A DNA stretch of 64,000 nt from the NCBI RefSeq assembly GCF_004684245.1, contig NZ_CP038452.1, positions 1,412,796-1,476,795 of the forward strand. The letters run 5' to 3'. The position numbers were made by a program, and so were the translations under genes. This document shows, piece after piece, positions 36,300-44,358 of the stretch (the stretch's first letter is position 1; each line of letters opens with the position of its first letter). Below the pieces are notes generated by a model. It made no database searches and was not told where the DNA came from. It saw nothing but the letters and a program-made list of their open reading frames with translations. The stretch comes from Thermus caldilimi. GTDB lineage: Bacteria > Deinococcota > Deinococci > Deinococcales > Thermaceae.

Positions 36300-37250
36300 G
36301 TGCTGGAGCTCGCCCTAGAAAAGCGCTTCCCCGGTTTCCAACTGGCCCTGGACCTCACCGTTCAGGAAGGTGAGGTCCTGGCCCTCCTGGGACCCTCGGG
36401 TAGCGGAAAGAGTACCCTGCTGAAGCTCATCGCTGGCCTCCTTTCCCCTGATCAGGGTTTCGTGCACTTCGGGGGACGCGACCTCACCCCCCTGCCCCCC
36501 GAAAGGCGGGGGATAGGGTTTCTTTTCCAGGACTATGCCCTCTTCCCTCACCTCACCGTGGCGGAAAACATCGCCTTTGGCCTGGTGGAGGCCCGCTGGC
36601 CCAGGAAGGAGCGAGAGGCAAGGATGTGGGAGCTCCTTGAACGCATGGAGCTCGCCCCCCATGCCCGAAAGCGCCCCCAGGAGCTCTCCGGGGGGGAACA
36701 GCAACGGGTAGCCCTGGCCCGAGCCCTGGCCCCAAGGCCAAGGCTTCTCCTCCTGGACGAGCCCCTGGGGGCTCTGGACCTCAGGCTACGGGAGGAGCTC
36801 CTCTTCTTCCTGCGCAGGACCCTTCGGGCGGAAGGGGTGACCACCCTGGTGGTCACCCACGACCAGGGGGAGGCCTTCCTCCTGGCCCACCGGGTAGCCC
36901 TCCTGCGTCAGGGAAGGCTCGTGCAGGTGGGGCTTCCGGAAGAGGTGTACGCAAGGCCCAAGGATCTCTGGACCGCCCGCTTTCTCGGGCACAAGAACCT
37001 CCTCTCCCCGGAGGAAAGCCAGGCTTTGGGCTTGCCTGCCAAGCCTCATCTACTTCTGCCCAAAGCCCTTCGCCTGGGAGGGGAGCACCCAGGGGTGGTG
37101 GAGGAACGGCTTTTCTTCGGAAACTGGGTGGGGCTTTGGGTGCGGCTTGGGAAGGTGCGGCTTTACCTCGAGGCCCTCGAGGGACCCCAAGAAGGAAGCC
37201 CCATTCATCTTCACCTGGACCTTTCCCAAGCGGTACCCTTGGAGGGATGA
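36300..37250 (+). CDS. ABC transporter ATP-binding protein (ThiQ-like by context)
   Basis: 316 residues from the GTG at 36300 (MLELALEKRF). Walker A GPSGSGKST (near 33), Q-loop LFQDYALFPHLT, signature LSGGEQQRVALARAL, Walker B RLLLLDEPLGALD, switch His in VTHDQGEA, and a C-terminal extension of about 100 residues like the TOBE part of the Fe3+/sulfate/thiamine importer ATPases. ATGA overlap with thiN suggests a thiamine (ThiQ) role. But the binding protein and permease expected upstream are absent: a cytochrome gene and its terminator sit there instead. TTTAAT lies 6 bases before the GTG, so the mRNA may be leaderless. Confidence 0.8.
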   Translation: MLELALEKRFPGFQLALDLTVQEGEVLALLGPSGSGKSTLLKLIAGLLSPDQGFVHFGGRDLTPLPPERRGIGFLFQDYALFPHLTVAENIAFGLVEARWPRKEREARMWELLERMELAPHARKRPQELSGGEQQRVALARALAPRPRLLLLDEPLGALDLRLREELLFFLRRTLRAEGVTTLVVTHDQGEAFLLAHRVALLRQGRLVQVGLPEEVYARPKDLWTARFLGHKNLLSPEESQALGLPAKPHLLLPKALRLGGEHPGVVEERLFFGNWVGLWVRLGKVRLYLEALEGPQEGSPIHLHLDLSQAVPLEG

Positions 37251-37858
37251 GGCGCTTCGCCCTTTTCCTAGGCGGTCCCCTCCTGGTAACGGAGGTTTTG
37301 CGGGAACGCCTAAGGGGCTTCCATCTCCTGGCGGCGGACTCCGGTGGACGGCACGCCTTGGCCCTGGGGCTACCCTTGGAGCTATGGCTTGGGGACTTCG
37401 ACTCAAGCCCCCTTTGGCTCCAGCAAATCCTTCCTGCCCCCAAGGAGGTGCTTCCCCGGGACAAGGACCTGACGGACGGCGAAGCCCTGGTGCGAAAAGC
37501 CCTGGAGCTGGGGGCTGAGGAAGTCCTCCTCCTAGGGGGCATTGGGGGCCGCCTGGACCACACCCTAGCTCACCTGGAGCTGGCCTTTCTGCTGGCGGAA
37601 AAGGGGGTGAGGGCTGAACTCACCGATGGGCTTACCCGGGCTTTCCCTCTCCTTGCTGGACTCCACACCTTTCCCTTGGAAAAGGGGAGTTCCTTCAGCC
37701 TCCTGCCCTTCCCCGAGGCCACCTTGGCCGTAGAAGGAGCCCGCTGGAACCTCCCCCCCACCTTCCTTAAGGCCACCACCCTCACCCTGGAGAACCAGGC
37801 CCTGGGGCCCATCCGGGTGCGGGTGGAAAGGGGACGGGCAGCGCTTTACCTGTTCTAG
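37247..37858 (+). CDS. thiN: Thiamine pyrophosphokinase
   Basis: Transfers pyrophosphate from ATP to thiamine, giving TPP directly from salvaged thiamine. 203 residues from the ATG at 37247, which overlaps the stop of the ABC ATPase (ATGA). Family features: ADSGGRHALALGLPLELWLGDFDS (substrate/Mg site), KDLTDGEALVRKALELGAEEVLLLGGIGGRLDHTL, and a C-terminal beta domain. A longer frame runs upstream in the ABC gene but is a shadow. Confidence 0.88.
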   Translation: MRRFALFLGGPLLVTEVLRERLRGFHLLAADSGGRHALALGLPLELWLGDFDSSPLWLQQILPAPKEVLPRDKDLTDGEALVRKALELGAEEVLLLGGIGGRLDHTLAHLELAFLLAEKGVRAELTDGLTRAFPLLAGLHTFPLEKGSSFSLLPFPEATLAVEGARWNLPPTFLKATTLTLENQALGPIRVRVERGRAALYLF

Positions 37859-37934
37859 CCGTCCGAACCTGGGCAAAAACATGTGAGACGCCAGGTTAAA
37901 AGAGGGGGACCGACCCTAGAGGGGAGGTTCCGCC

Positions 37935-37963
37935 TTGACAGAGCCTTGAGGGAAGGCTACACT
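37935..37963 (+). promoter_or_regulatory. Promoter of the tRNA-Lys gene
   Basis: TTGACA (37935-37940), 17-base spacer, TACACT (37958-37963). Transcription would start about 30 bases before the mature tRNA. The region 37859-37934 between thiN and this promoter shows nothing else recognisable. Confidence 0.8.
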
Positions 37964-37999
37964 GGCTTTTGGCGTCAAGGCCGACGCCGCGCGTATCTT

Positions 38000-38075
38000 G
38001 GGCCGCTAGCTCAACCGGTAGAGCAACCGACTCTTAATCGGTGGGTTACAGGTTCGAGTCCTGTGCGGCCCACCA
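38000..38075 (+). tRNA. tRNA-Lys (anticodon CTT)
   Basis: Complete 76-base cloverleaf: acceptor GGGCCGC with GCGGCCC, D stem GCTC/GAGC, anticodon stem ACCGA/TCGGT with loop CTCTTAA (anticodon CTT), T stem ACAGG/CCTGT with loop TTCGAGT, discriminator A and an encoded CCA end. Its own promoter lies upstream and a terminator follows. A long open frame passes through it but is not a gene. Confidence 0.97.
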
Positions 38076-38078
38076 CGG

Positions 38079-38109
38079 AACCCCGGGGTCTTCCCCGGAG
38101 GTTTTCCTT
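38079..38109 (+). terminator. Terminator of the tRNA-Lys gene
   Basis: AACCCCGGGG, a TCTT loop, then CCCCGGAGGTT forms a stem with one unpaired A, followed by TTCCTTT. It begins a few bases after the CCA end. Confidence 0.75.
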
Positions 38110-38122
38110 TACCATGGGGCCC

Positions 38123-39148
38123 ATGAAGATTCCCAAGACCCCTTTGGACCTCCTGGACCTGGACCTGCCCCGGGGCGAACCCTGGGGCTATGCCTTCGCC
38201 CAAAGTCTCCTCAAAGCCCCCTGGGCCTGGCGGGCTTTAAGGCCCACCCCAGGGCTTCTCCAGCTGATACGGCAGGACCTCGAGGCCCTCTCCCTGGAAC
38301 TGGAGGGAAGGCGGAAGGAGTACCCTTTGGCCGACCTGGGGGAACGCCCCCCCCACCCCGCTGAGGAAGGAGCCCTGGCCGCCCTCCTCGCCCGCGACCC
38401 CGAGGCCCTGGCCCGGGCGCTTCAAGCCCACGGGCCCTACCCCTTCGCCCTCTACCGGGCCTTCCGCTTCGCTGGCGAGGTGCGCCCCCTGGAAAGCTAC
38501 CGCCTGCCCCGGGAGGACGAACTTCTAGGCTATGAGGAGCAACTTAAGGCCCTCAGGGCCAATGCCCTCCGTTTCCTCTCAGGAAAACCCGCCCTCCACA
38601 CCCTCCTCTACGGGGCCCGGGGCACGGGCAAAAGCACCGCGGCCAAGAGCCTTTTGCACCTCAAAGAAGCCCGCATGGTGGAGGTGGAACCCAAGGCCCT
38701 GGCCCACCTGGAAAACCTGCTGGAAAGGCTGGCCCTCCTCCCCCATCGCTTCTTCCTCTTTCTGGACGACCTCTCCCTGGATCCTAAAGAGGAAGCCTTC
38801 CACCACCTGAAGGCTCTCCTGGAAGGAAGTCTGGCAGGCCCTCCGGAAAACGTTCTCTTGTTGGCCACCTCCAACCGCCGCCACCTGGTGCGCCAATCTG
38901 GGGAAAACCCCCTACCCGGGGCCGACCCCACTGCCTGGGACGAGCTTCAGGACACCCTGGCCCTCTCAGAGCGTTTCGGGCTGGTCCTCACCTTCCCGCC
39001 CTTTGACAAAACCCTTTACCTGAAGGCAGTAGCCCACCACCTGGGCCGCCCCTTGACCCCGGAAGAGGAAAGGGAAGCCCTGCGCTTTGCCCTGCAAAAG
39101 GGCTTCTCCGGGCGGGTGGCCCGGCAGTTTGCCGGAAGCCTGCTTTAA
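38123..39148 (+). CDS. DUF815-family AAA+ ATPase
   Basis: 341 residues from the ATG at 38123 (MKIPKTPLDLLDLDLP), 7 bases after a TACCAT box (38110-38115), so probably leaderless. The C-terminal ~170 residues are an AAA+ domain: LYGARGTGKSTAAKSLL (Walker A), FFLFLDDLSLD (Walker B), LLLATSNRRHLV (sensor 1). The N-terminal half is helical and family-specific. DUF815 ATPases are widespread but of unsettled function. It converges on pyrG with a 4-base overlap. Confidence 0.82.
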   Translation: MKIPKTPLDLLDLDLPRGEPWGYAFAQSLLKAPWAWRALRPTPGLLQLIRQDLEALSLELEGRRKEYPLADLGERPPHPAEEGALAALLARDPEALARALQAHGPYPFALYRAFRFAGEVRPLESYRLPREDELLGYEEQLKALRANALRFLSGKPALHTLLYGARGTGKSTAAKSLLHLKEARMVEVEPKALAHLENLLERLALLPHRFFLFLDDLSLDPKEEAFHHLKALLEGSLAGPPENVLLLATSNRRHLVRQSGENPLPGADPTAWDELQDTLALSERFGLVLTFPPFDKTLYLKAVAHHLGRPLTPEEEREALRFALQKGFSGRVARQFAGSLL

Positions 39149-40791
39149 AGGGCGTGCTTTAACGCCGCCTCCACGAAGCCGGCGAAGGGAGGCGAGGGGC
39201 GCATGGGGCGGCTCTTGAACTCGGGGTGGCTCTGGAGGCCCAGGAAGAAGGGATGGTCCGGGAGCTCGATGGCCTCCACCAGCCCCGCCCCCCGGCCCCG
39301 CATGCCCGGGGTGGTGGCGGAGATCACCAGCCCAGCCCGCTCCAGCTGGTCCACATAGAGGGGGTTTACCTCGTACCGGTGGCGGTGGCGCTCCAGCACC
39401 TCCTCCTTGCCGTAAAGGCGGTGGAGGAGGGTGCCCTCCCGGATGCGCATGGGCCAGTCCCCCAGGCGCATGGTGCCCCCCAGGCCCTCCACCTCCAGCT
39501 GTTCAGGCATAAGGTCAATGACCGGATGGGGGGTGTAGGGGTCAAACTCGGTGGAGTTGGCCCCCTTGAGCCCGGCCACATGCCGGGCAAACTCGATGAC
39601 CGCAATCTGCAACCCCAGGCAGATGCCCAGGTAGGGGATCTTCCGCTCCCGGGCGTACTGGGCCGCCCGCACCTTCCCCTCAATGCCCCTCACCCCAAAC
39701 CCCCCGGGGACCAGGATGCCGGAAACATCCCTAAAGGCCTCGTCCAAGTCGGCTCCCTCGAGGCTCTCCGCATCCACCCACTTCACCTCCACCCGGGCCC
39801 CGTGCCGGATCCCCGCATGCTTCAAGGCCTCCAGAAGGGACAGGTAAGCATCCGGCATCTTCACGTACTTGCCGGCGATGGCGATCCTCACGGTGCGCTC
39901 GGGGTGCTTCAGCACCCTCACCGCCTCCTGCCAGAAGGAGAGGTTGGGGAAGACGGCCTCGAGGCCCAAAGCCCTTTCCACCACCCGGCCCAAGCCCTGC
40001 TCCTCGAGGAGGAGGGGTATCTCGTAGATATGCTCCACATTGGGGCTGGAGAACACGTGCCCGGGGCGCACGTTGGTGAAGAGGGCCACCTTCTTGCGCA
40101 CCTCCTCCGGCACCGGTTTCACCGAGCGGAGGACGATGGCATCGGGCTGGATGCCCACGCTCCTCAGGGTGGCCACGGAGTGCTGGGTGGGCTTGGTCTT
40201 GAACTCTTCGCTGGTTTCCAGGTAGGGAACCAGGGTGAGGTGGATGTAGAAGGTGTTCCCCTCCCCCTCGTCAAAGCGGAACTGGCGGATGGCCTCCAGG
40301 AAGGGAAGGCTCTCGATATCCCCCACCGTGCCCCCCACCTCCACCACCACCACCTCGGCTCCCTGCTCCTCCGCCACCTTGCGGATGCGGTCCTTGATCT
40401 CGTCGGTGACGTGGGGGATCACCTGCACCGTCTGGGAGAGGTACTCCCCCCTCCGCTCCTTCTGAATCACGGAAAGGTACACCTGGCCCGTGGTGAGGTT
40501 GTTGCCCCGGGAGAGGTCCAGGTCCAAAAAGCGCTCGTAGTGGCCGATGTCCAGGTCAGTTTCCGCCCCGTCGGCGGTGACAAAGACCTCCCCATGCTCA
40601 TAGGGGCGCATGGTCCCCGCATCCACGTTCACATAGGGGTCGATCTTGATGGCGGTAACCCTATACCCCCGGGCCCGCAGGAGGGCCCCCAGGGAGGAGG
40701 TGAGGATGCCCTTGCCCAGGCTGGACACCACGCCCCCGGTGACAAACACGTACTTCCTCGGCCTTTGCGTGCTCTCGGAAACCCCGTTCAC
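39145..40791 (-). CDS. pyrG: CTP synthase
   Basis: Makes CTP from UTP, ATP and glutamine. 548 residues from the GTG at 40791 (MNGVSES). N-terminal synthase domain (1-~280) with [16 protein letters not shown] (P-loop), [13 protein letters not shown], and [11 protein letters not shown]-terminal glutaminase domain with the oxyanion loop [11 protein letters not shown], the nucleophile Cys in [11 protein letters not shown], and His/Glu in SHPEFKSRP. Length and order are as in the Thermus enzyme. It is divergent from rplM. Confidence 0.96.
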   Translation of the reverse strand: MNGVSESTQRPRKYVFVTGGVVSSLGKGILTSSLGALLRARGYRVTAIKIDPYVNVDAGTMRPYEHGEVFVTADGAETDLDIGHYERFLDLDLSRGNNLTTGQVYLSVIQKERRGEYLSQTVQVIPHVTDEIKDRIRKVAEEQGAEVVVVEVGGTVGDIESLPFLEAIRQFRFDEGEGNTFYIHLTLVPYLETSEEFKTKPTQHSVATLRSVGIQPDAIVLRSVKPVPEEVRKKVALFTNVRPGHVFSSPNVEHIYEIPLLLEEQGLGRVVERALGLEAVFPNLSFWQEAVRVLKHPERTVRIAIAGKYVKMPDAYLSLLEALKHAGIRHGARVEVKWVDAESLEGADLDEAFRDVSGILVPGGFGVRGIEGKVRAAQYARERKIPYLGICLGLQIAVIEFARHVAGLKGANSTEFDPYTPHPVIDLMPEQLEVEGLGGTMRLGDWPMRIREGTLLHRLYGKEEVLERHRHRYEVNPLYVDQLERAGLVISATTPGMRGRGAGLVEAIELPDHPFFLGLQSHPEFKSRPMRPSPPFAGFVEAALKHAL

Positions 40792-40833
40792 GGGACTTCA
40801 GCCTACCACATCTGGCAAAAGACCCCGGGGTTA

Positions 40834-40842
40834 TGGTACAGT
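40834..40842 (+). promoter_or_regulatory. Extended -10 promoter of rplM-rpsI
   Basis: TGG directly followed by TACAGT. A good -35 box is not seen, as expected for an extended -10 promoter. It starts a leader of about 80 bases before rplM. Confidence 0.5.
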
Positions 40843-40852
40843 TTTCTTTGGC

Positions 40853-40887
40853 GTTCTTGCGGGGTCCCCCGATCCCCCGGCAAGAAC
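40853..40887 (+). promoter_or_regulatory. Stem-loop in the rplM leader
   Basis: GTTCTTGC (40853-40860) pairs perfectly with GCAAGAAC (40880-40887), extended by GGGG with CCCC across one bulged base. It lies between the promoter and the L13 start codon, where L13-type autoregulatory leaders are found in other bacteria. I infer, but cannot show, that L13 or S9 binds it. Confidence 0.6.
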
Positions 40888-40927
40888 ATGGTGCCTGGCA
40901 CACAAAGGTGAAGGAGGGCCCAAACGC

Positions 40928-41359
40928 ATGCAGGCCAAGACGTACATACCCAAAGAGATCGAACCCCGGTGGGTTCTCATTGACGCCGAGGGCCAAACCT
41001 TAGGGCGGCTGGCCACGCAGATCGCCACCCTGCTACGCGGCAAGCACCGCCCGGACTGGACCCCCAACCTTCCCACGGGGGACTTCGTGGTGGTGGTGAA
41101 CGCCGACAAGATCCGCCTTACGGGCAAGAAGCTAAAGCAGAAGATCTACACCCGGTATAGCGGCTACCAGGGGGGCCTGAAAGAGATCCCCGCCGAGAAG
41201 ATGCTGGCCACCCATCCGGAAAGGGTGCTGGAGCATGCGGTAAAGGGCATGCTCCCCAAGGGGCCCCTGGGGCGGAGGCTCTTCAAGCGCCTCAAGGTCT
41301 ACGCCGGCCCCACCCATCCCCACCAGGCCCAGAAACCCGTTAAGCTGGAGGTCAAGTGA
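40928..41359 (+). CDS. rplM: 50S ribosomal protein L13
   Basis: 143 residues from the ATG at 40928 ([19 protein letters not shown]), with AGGAGGG upstream. The L13 hallmarks are present: [50 protein letters not shown] and [24 protein letters not shown]13 is an early-assembly 23S rRNA-binding protein. The frame continues upstream through the leader and pyrG promoter area but is not coding. Its stop overlaps the rpsI ATG by one base (TGATG). Confidence 0.96.
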   Translation: MQAKTYIPKEIEPRWVLIDAEGQTLGRLATQIATLLRGKHRPDWTPNLPTGDFVVVVNADKIRLTGKKLKQKIYTRYSGYQGGLKEIPAEKMLATHPERVLEHAVKGMLPKGPLGRRLFKRLKVYAGPTHPHQAQKPVKLEVK

Positions 41360-41745
41360 TGGAGCAGTACTACGGCACCGGTAGGCGCAAGGAGGCGGTG
41401 GCCCGGGTCTTCTTGAGGCCCGGAAACGGCAAGGTCACCGTGAACGGCCAGGACTTCCAGGACTATTTCCAGGGTTTGGTAAGGGCGGTGGCGGCCCTGG
41501 AGCCCCTTAGGGCGGTGGACGCTCTGGGGCGCTTTGACGCCTACATCACCGTGCGGGGGGGCGGCAAGAGCGGCCAGGTGGACGCCATCCGGCTGGGGGT
41601 GGCCCGGGCCCTCCTCCGCTACAACCCCGACTACCGGGCCAAGCTCAAGCCCCTGGGCTTCCTCACCCGGGACGCGCGGGTGGTGGAGCGGAAGAAGTAC
41701 GGCAAGCACAAGGCCCGCCGGGCACCCCAGTACTCCAAGCGCTAA
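41359..41745 (+). CDS. rpsI: 30S ribosomal protein S9
   Basis: 128 residues from the ATG at 41359 ([19 protein letters not shown]). S9 sits on the 30S head, and its C-terminal tail (RRAPQYSKR) reaches the P-site tRNA. The internal [20 protein letters not shown] and [20 protein letters not shown] motifs are intact. Co-translated with rplM. Its stop overlaps the convergent addA stop by 3 bases. Confidence 0.96.
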   Translation: MEQYYGTGRRKEAVARVFLRPGNGKVTVNGQDFQDYFQGLVRAVAALEPLRAVDALGRFDAYITVRGGGKSGQVDAIRLGVARALLRYNPDYRAKLKPLGFLTRDARVVERKKYGKHKARRAPQYSKR

Positions 41746-44358
41746 AGAGGGTCTGGCTCAGGCCCCTGGGATCCTCTCCCAGGGGCCTTTTCCAACTCCC
41801 GAAGGACCTCCCGAAGCTCCTCTGGCGAGAAAACGTGAATCTTTTCGTGCCTTAAATAAACCAAACGGGCCTCGGCCTCCACCCCCCAGGCCCGTCGCAC
41901 CGCCTCCCAGTAAAGGGCTAGCTGCAGGCGGTAATGCTCCGGGGCCATCCTCTGGTCGGTCTTGTAGTCCTCCAGGTACCAGCGCCCCCCCACCCGGTAG
42001 AGGCGGTCCAACACCCCGTACCACGTGGTGCCGGCAAAGGGCAGGACCAAGGGGAGCTCGGCGTGGTCCTCCTCCCGGGCTTCCAGGGGGGGGAGGGCTT
42101 GGCCCAGCATGGCCCGGTGGTTGCGCAAAAGGGTCCGTACCTCTTCTAAAAGGCGCGCCCGCTCCTCCTCGGAAAAGGGGAAGGCCACCTCCTGCAGGAG
42201 GAGGGCCCCCATGGACGCCTCGTCCTCCGGGTCCAGGTTCCGGGCCAGGGCGTAGTGCACCAGGGTGCCCAGGGCCCGGGCAAACTCCGGAAGGGCCTCG
42301 GCCTCGAGGGCCTCGGAGAGGGCCAGGGGCTCCCCCTCCCCCTTGCGGTAGGCGCTGGGGGAGTAAACCGGGGGGAAGCGCCTGGGAAGGATGGGGTGCT
42401 CCGCGTAAGCGGCGGGGCGTGGGGGGTGGGGGGGACGGGGGTGAGGGCAAAGGGGGAAGGCCTTCCAGGGGGTGGTGGCGCACCAGGGGGTCTTTGTCTT
42501 CAGGCCCAAGGCCCAGGGCCCTAAAGGCCTCGGCCCAGGGCCCTGGGCGACTCGAGGCGCTGCCCGTGAGGATCAGGACGTCCCGGGCCCGGGAGAGGGC
42601 CACGTAGAGGAGGCGCAGGGACTCCTCCTCCTGGGCCCGGGAGAGGGCCCGCTTCAGGTCTTGGTAGGCGTCCGTACCCTCCAAGACCACCTCCCCGTCC
42701 AAGCCCACCAGGAGGGGCTCCGGCCTTCCCCCCTCCCCCCGGGCCAGGTCAAAGACCGCTACCACCGGCCACTCCAGGCCCTTGGCCGCGTGGACGGTGA
42801 GGAGGGCTACCCCTTCTCCCCCTTCGGGGAGCTCGGAGGTTTCCGGATCCTCGGCCCGCACCTTCAACCACTCCAGGAGGGCTTCGATGTCAGGGAAGCG
42901 CTGGGAGGCGGCCAGGAGGAGGAGGGTGTCCAGGTTGGCTCGGGCCCTCTGGGAAAGCCGCCTTAGGAAGGCCTCGTCCCGGGCCAGGGCCTTCAAGGCC
43001 TCCAAAGGAGGCAGGCCCCCAAGCGCCTTAAGCCCATCCAGCCGCGTCTGCACCTCTAAGGGAAGGAGGGGCACAGGGTCTTCCGCCTGCAGGGCCTCCT
43101 CCACCTGCCCCAGGTCCAGGCCCAGGAAAGGCCCCCGCAGGAAGGCCAGGAGGGAGAGGCGCTCCTCGGGGCTCGGGGGGCCTTCCAGGAGGGCCAGGCG
43201 GAGGGCGTGGTAGATGTCCCGCACCTCGGGGCGGCGGAAAAAGCTTTGCCCCCGCCTTAGGACGTAGGGCACCCCCAGGGCCCGGAAGGCCCTTTCCAGG
43301 AAGGGCAGGCTCCTGCGGCTCCGCACCAAGACCGCCATGTCGGAGAAGGCGTAGCCCTGGCCGGAAAGCGCCCGCAGGCGCTCCGCCAGGAGGGCCGCCT
43401 CCCCTTCCCGCTTCCGGTCCAAGGGCCCCTCCCCCACCACCCAGTGGACCTCCACCCAGCCCTCCTCCGCCCGCAAGGACTCCACCGACACCCGCTCGGC
43501 CTCGGGAAAGAAATGCCCCACGAAGCGGTTCAGGAACTGGGCCACCGCCTGGGCGTGGCGCCTAGTTTCCCCCAGGCGGCGGACCTCTTTCGCCTCCCCC
43601 AGGGCCTGGCGGAAAACCTCCACCCGGGCGTTGCGGAAGAGGTAGATGGACTGCTTGGGGTCCCCCACCGCCACCACCTGGGCGCCCGCGGCCTCCAGGG
43701 CCTGGAAGAAGCGGCCCTGCAGGGGGTTCACGTCCTGGAACTCGTCCACCAAGAGGTGGGGAAAGCGCTCCACCACCCGCTCCAGCGCCCGAGGGGCTTC
43801 CAGCAGGCGCAGGGCCAGGGCCTCGAGGTCGGAAGGCCCCAGGGCCTCCCGGGTGCGGCGGCGGTAGCCCTGAAGGGCCTCCTGGTAGAGGGCGAGGAGC
43901 CCTTCCGCCCCGGGCAGGGGCCGGTACGCCTCGGCCAGGGAACGTTTTTTGTAAAGGGTAAAGAGAAGCTTCTCCAGCGCCGGGTCCAGACCCCTAAGGT
44001 AAAGGAGGCTTCGCGCCTCCTCCAAGAAGAGGGCCTCGGCCAAAAACTCGTCCAAAAGGGCGAAGTCCGGGTCCAGGGAGAGAAGGGGGGCGGCGTGGCG
44101 GAGCGCCTCCGCCATGAAGCCGTGGATGGTGGTGAAGACCGCCCCGTACGCCTCCCGCCTGGCCTCCTCCGCCCAGGGGCTTGGGGGGAGGTTGGCCACC
44201 TCCTCCTGGATGCGCCGCCTAAGCTCCTCTGCCGCCTTGCGGGTGAAGGTGACCGCGGCCATGCGCCTTAGGGGCACCCCCTGGCGCAAGAGGGCCAGGA
44301 GTTCCTCCACCAGGGCGTGGGTTTTGCCCGTGCCCGCGGAAGCCACGTAGAGCCTCAT
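41742..44358 (-). pseudogene. addA: AddA-type helicase-nuclease, frameshifted
   Basis: DNA double-strand-break repair helicase-nuclease. From the ATG at 44358 the first part is a UvrD-like helicase: ASAGTGKTHALVEELL (Walker A), VDEFQDVNPLQ (motif II), VGDPKQSIYLFRNARVEVF, LTVHAAKGLEWPVVAVFD and LLYVALSRARDVLIL. Past RHHPLEGLPPLPSP the frame degenerates. The other frame then gives YSPSAYRKGEGE, ARALGTLVHYALARN and the RecB-type nuclease core VLDRLYRVGGRWYLEDYKTDQ, ending at 41742. Removing one base in the G6-T-G7-A-C-G5 tract (42421-42441) joins them into about 871 residues. ATG overlaps the addB stop (ATGA). Confidence 0.82.
41761..41792 (+). terminator. Terminator of rplM-rpsI, inside the end of addA
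   Basis: GGCCCCTGGG (41761-41770) pairs perfectly with CCCAGGGGCC (41778-41787), followed by TTTTCC. It lies within the last codons of the convergent addA gene, so the terminator sequence is constrained by both. Confidence 0.8.

Noticed and set aside
37883-38122. Open frame running through the tRNA-Lys gene into the DUF815 ATPase
   Set aside because: It reads through a complete tRNA and its terminator; the ATPase has a better start at 38123 next to a -10 box.
39226-40911. 561-codon plus-strand frame opposite pyrG
   Set aside because: Shadow of a certain, full-length CTP synthase gene.
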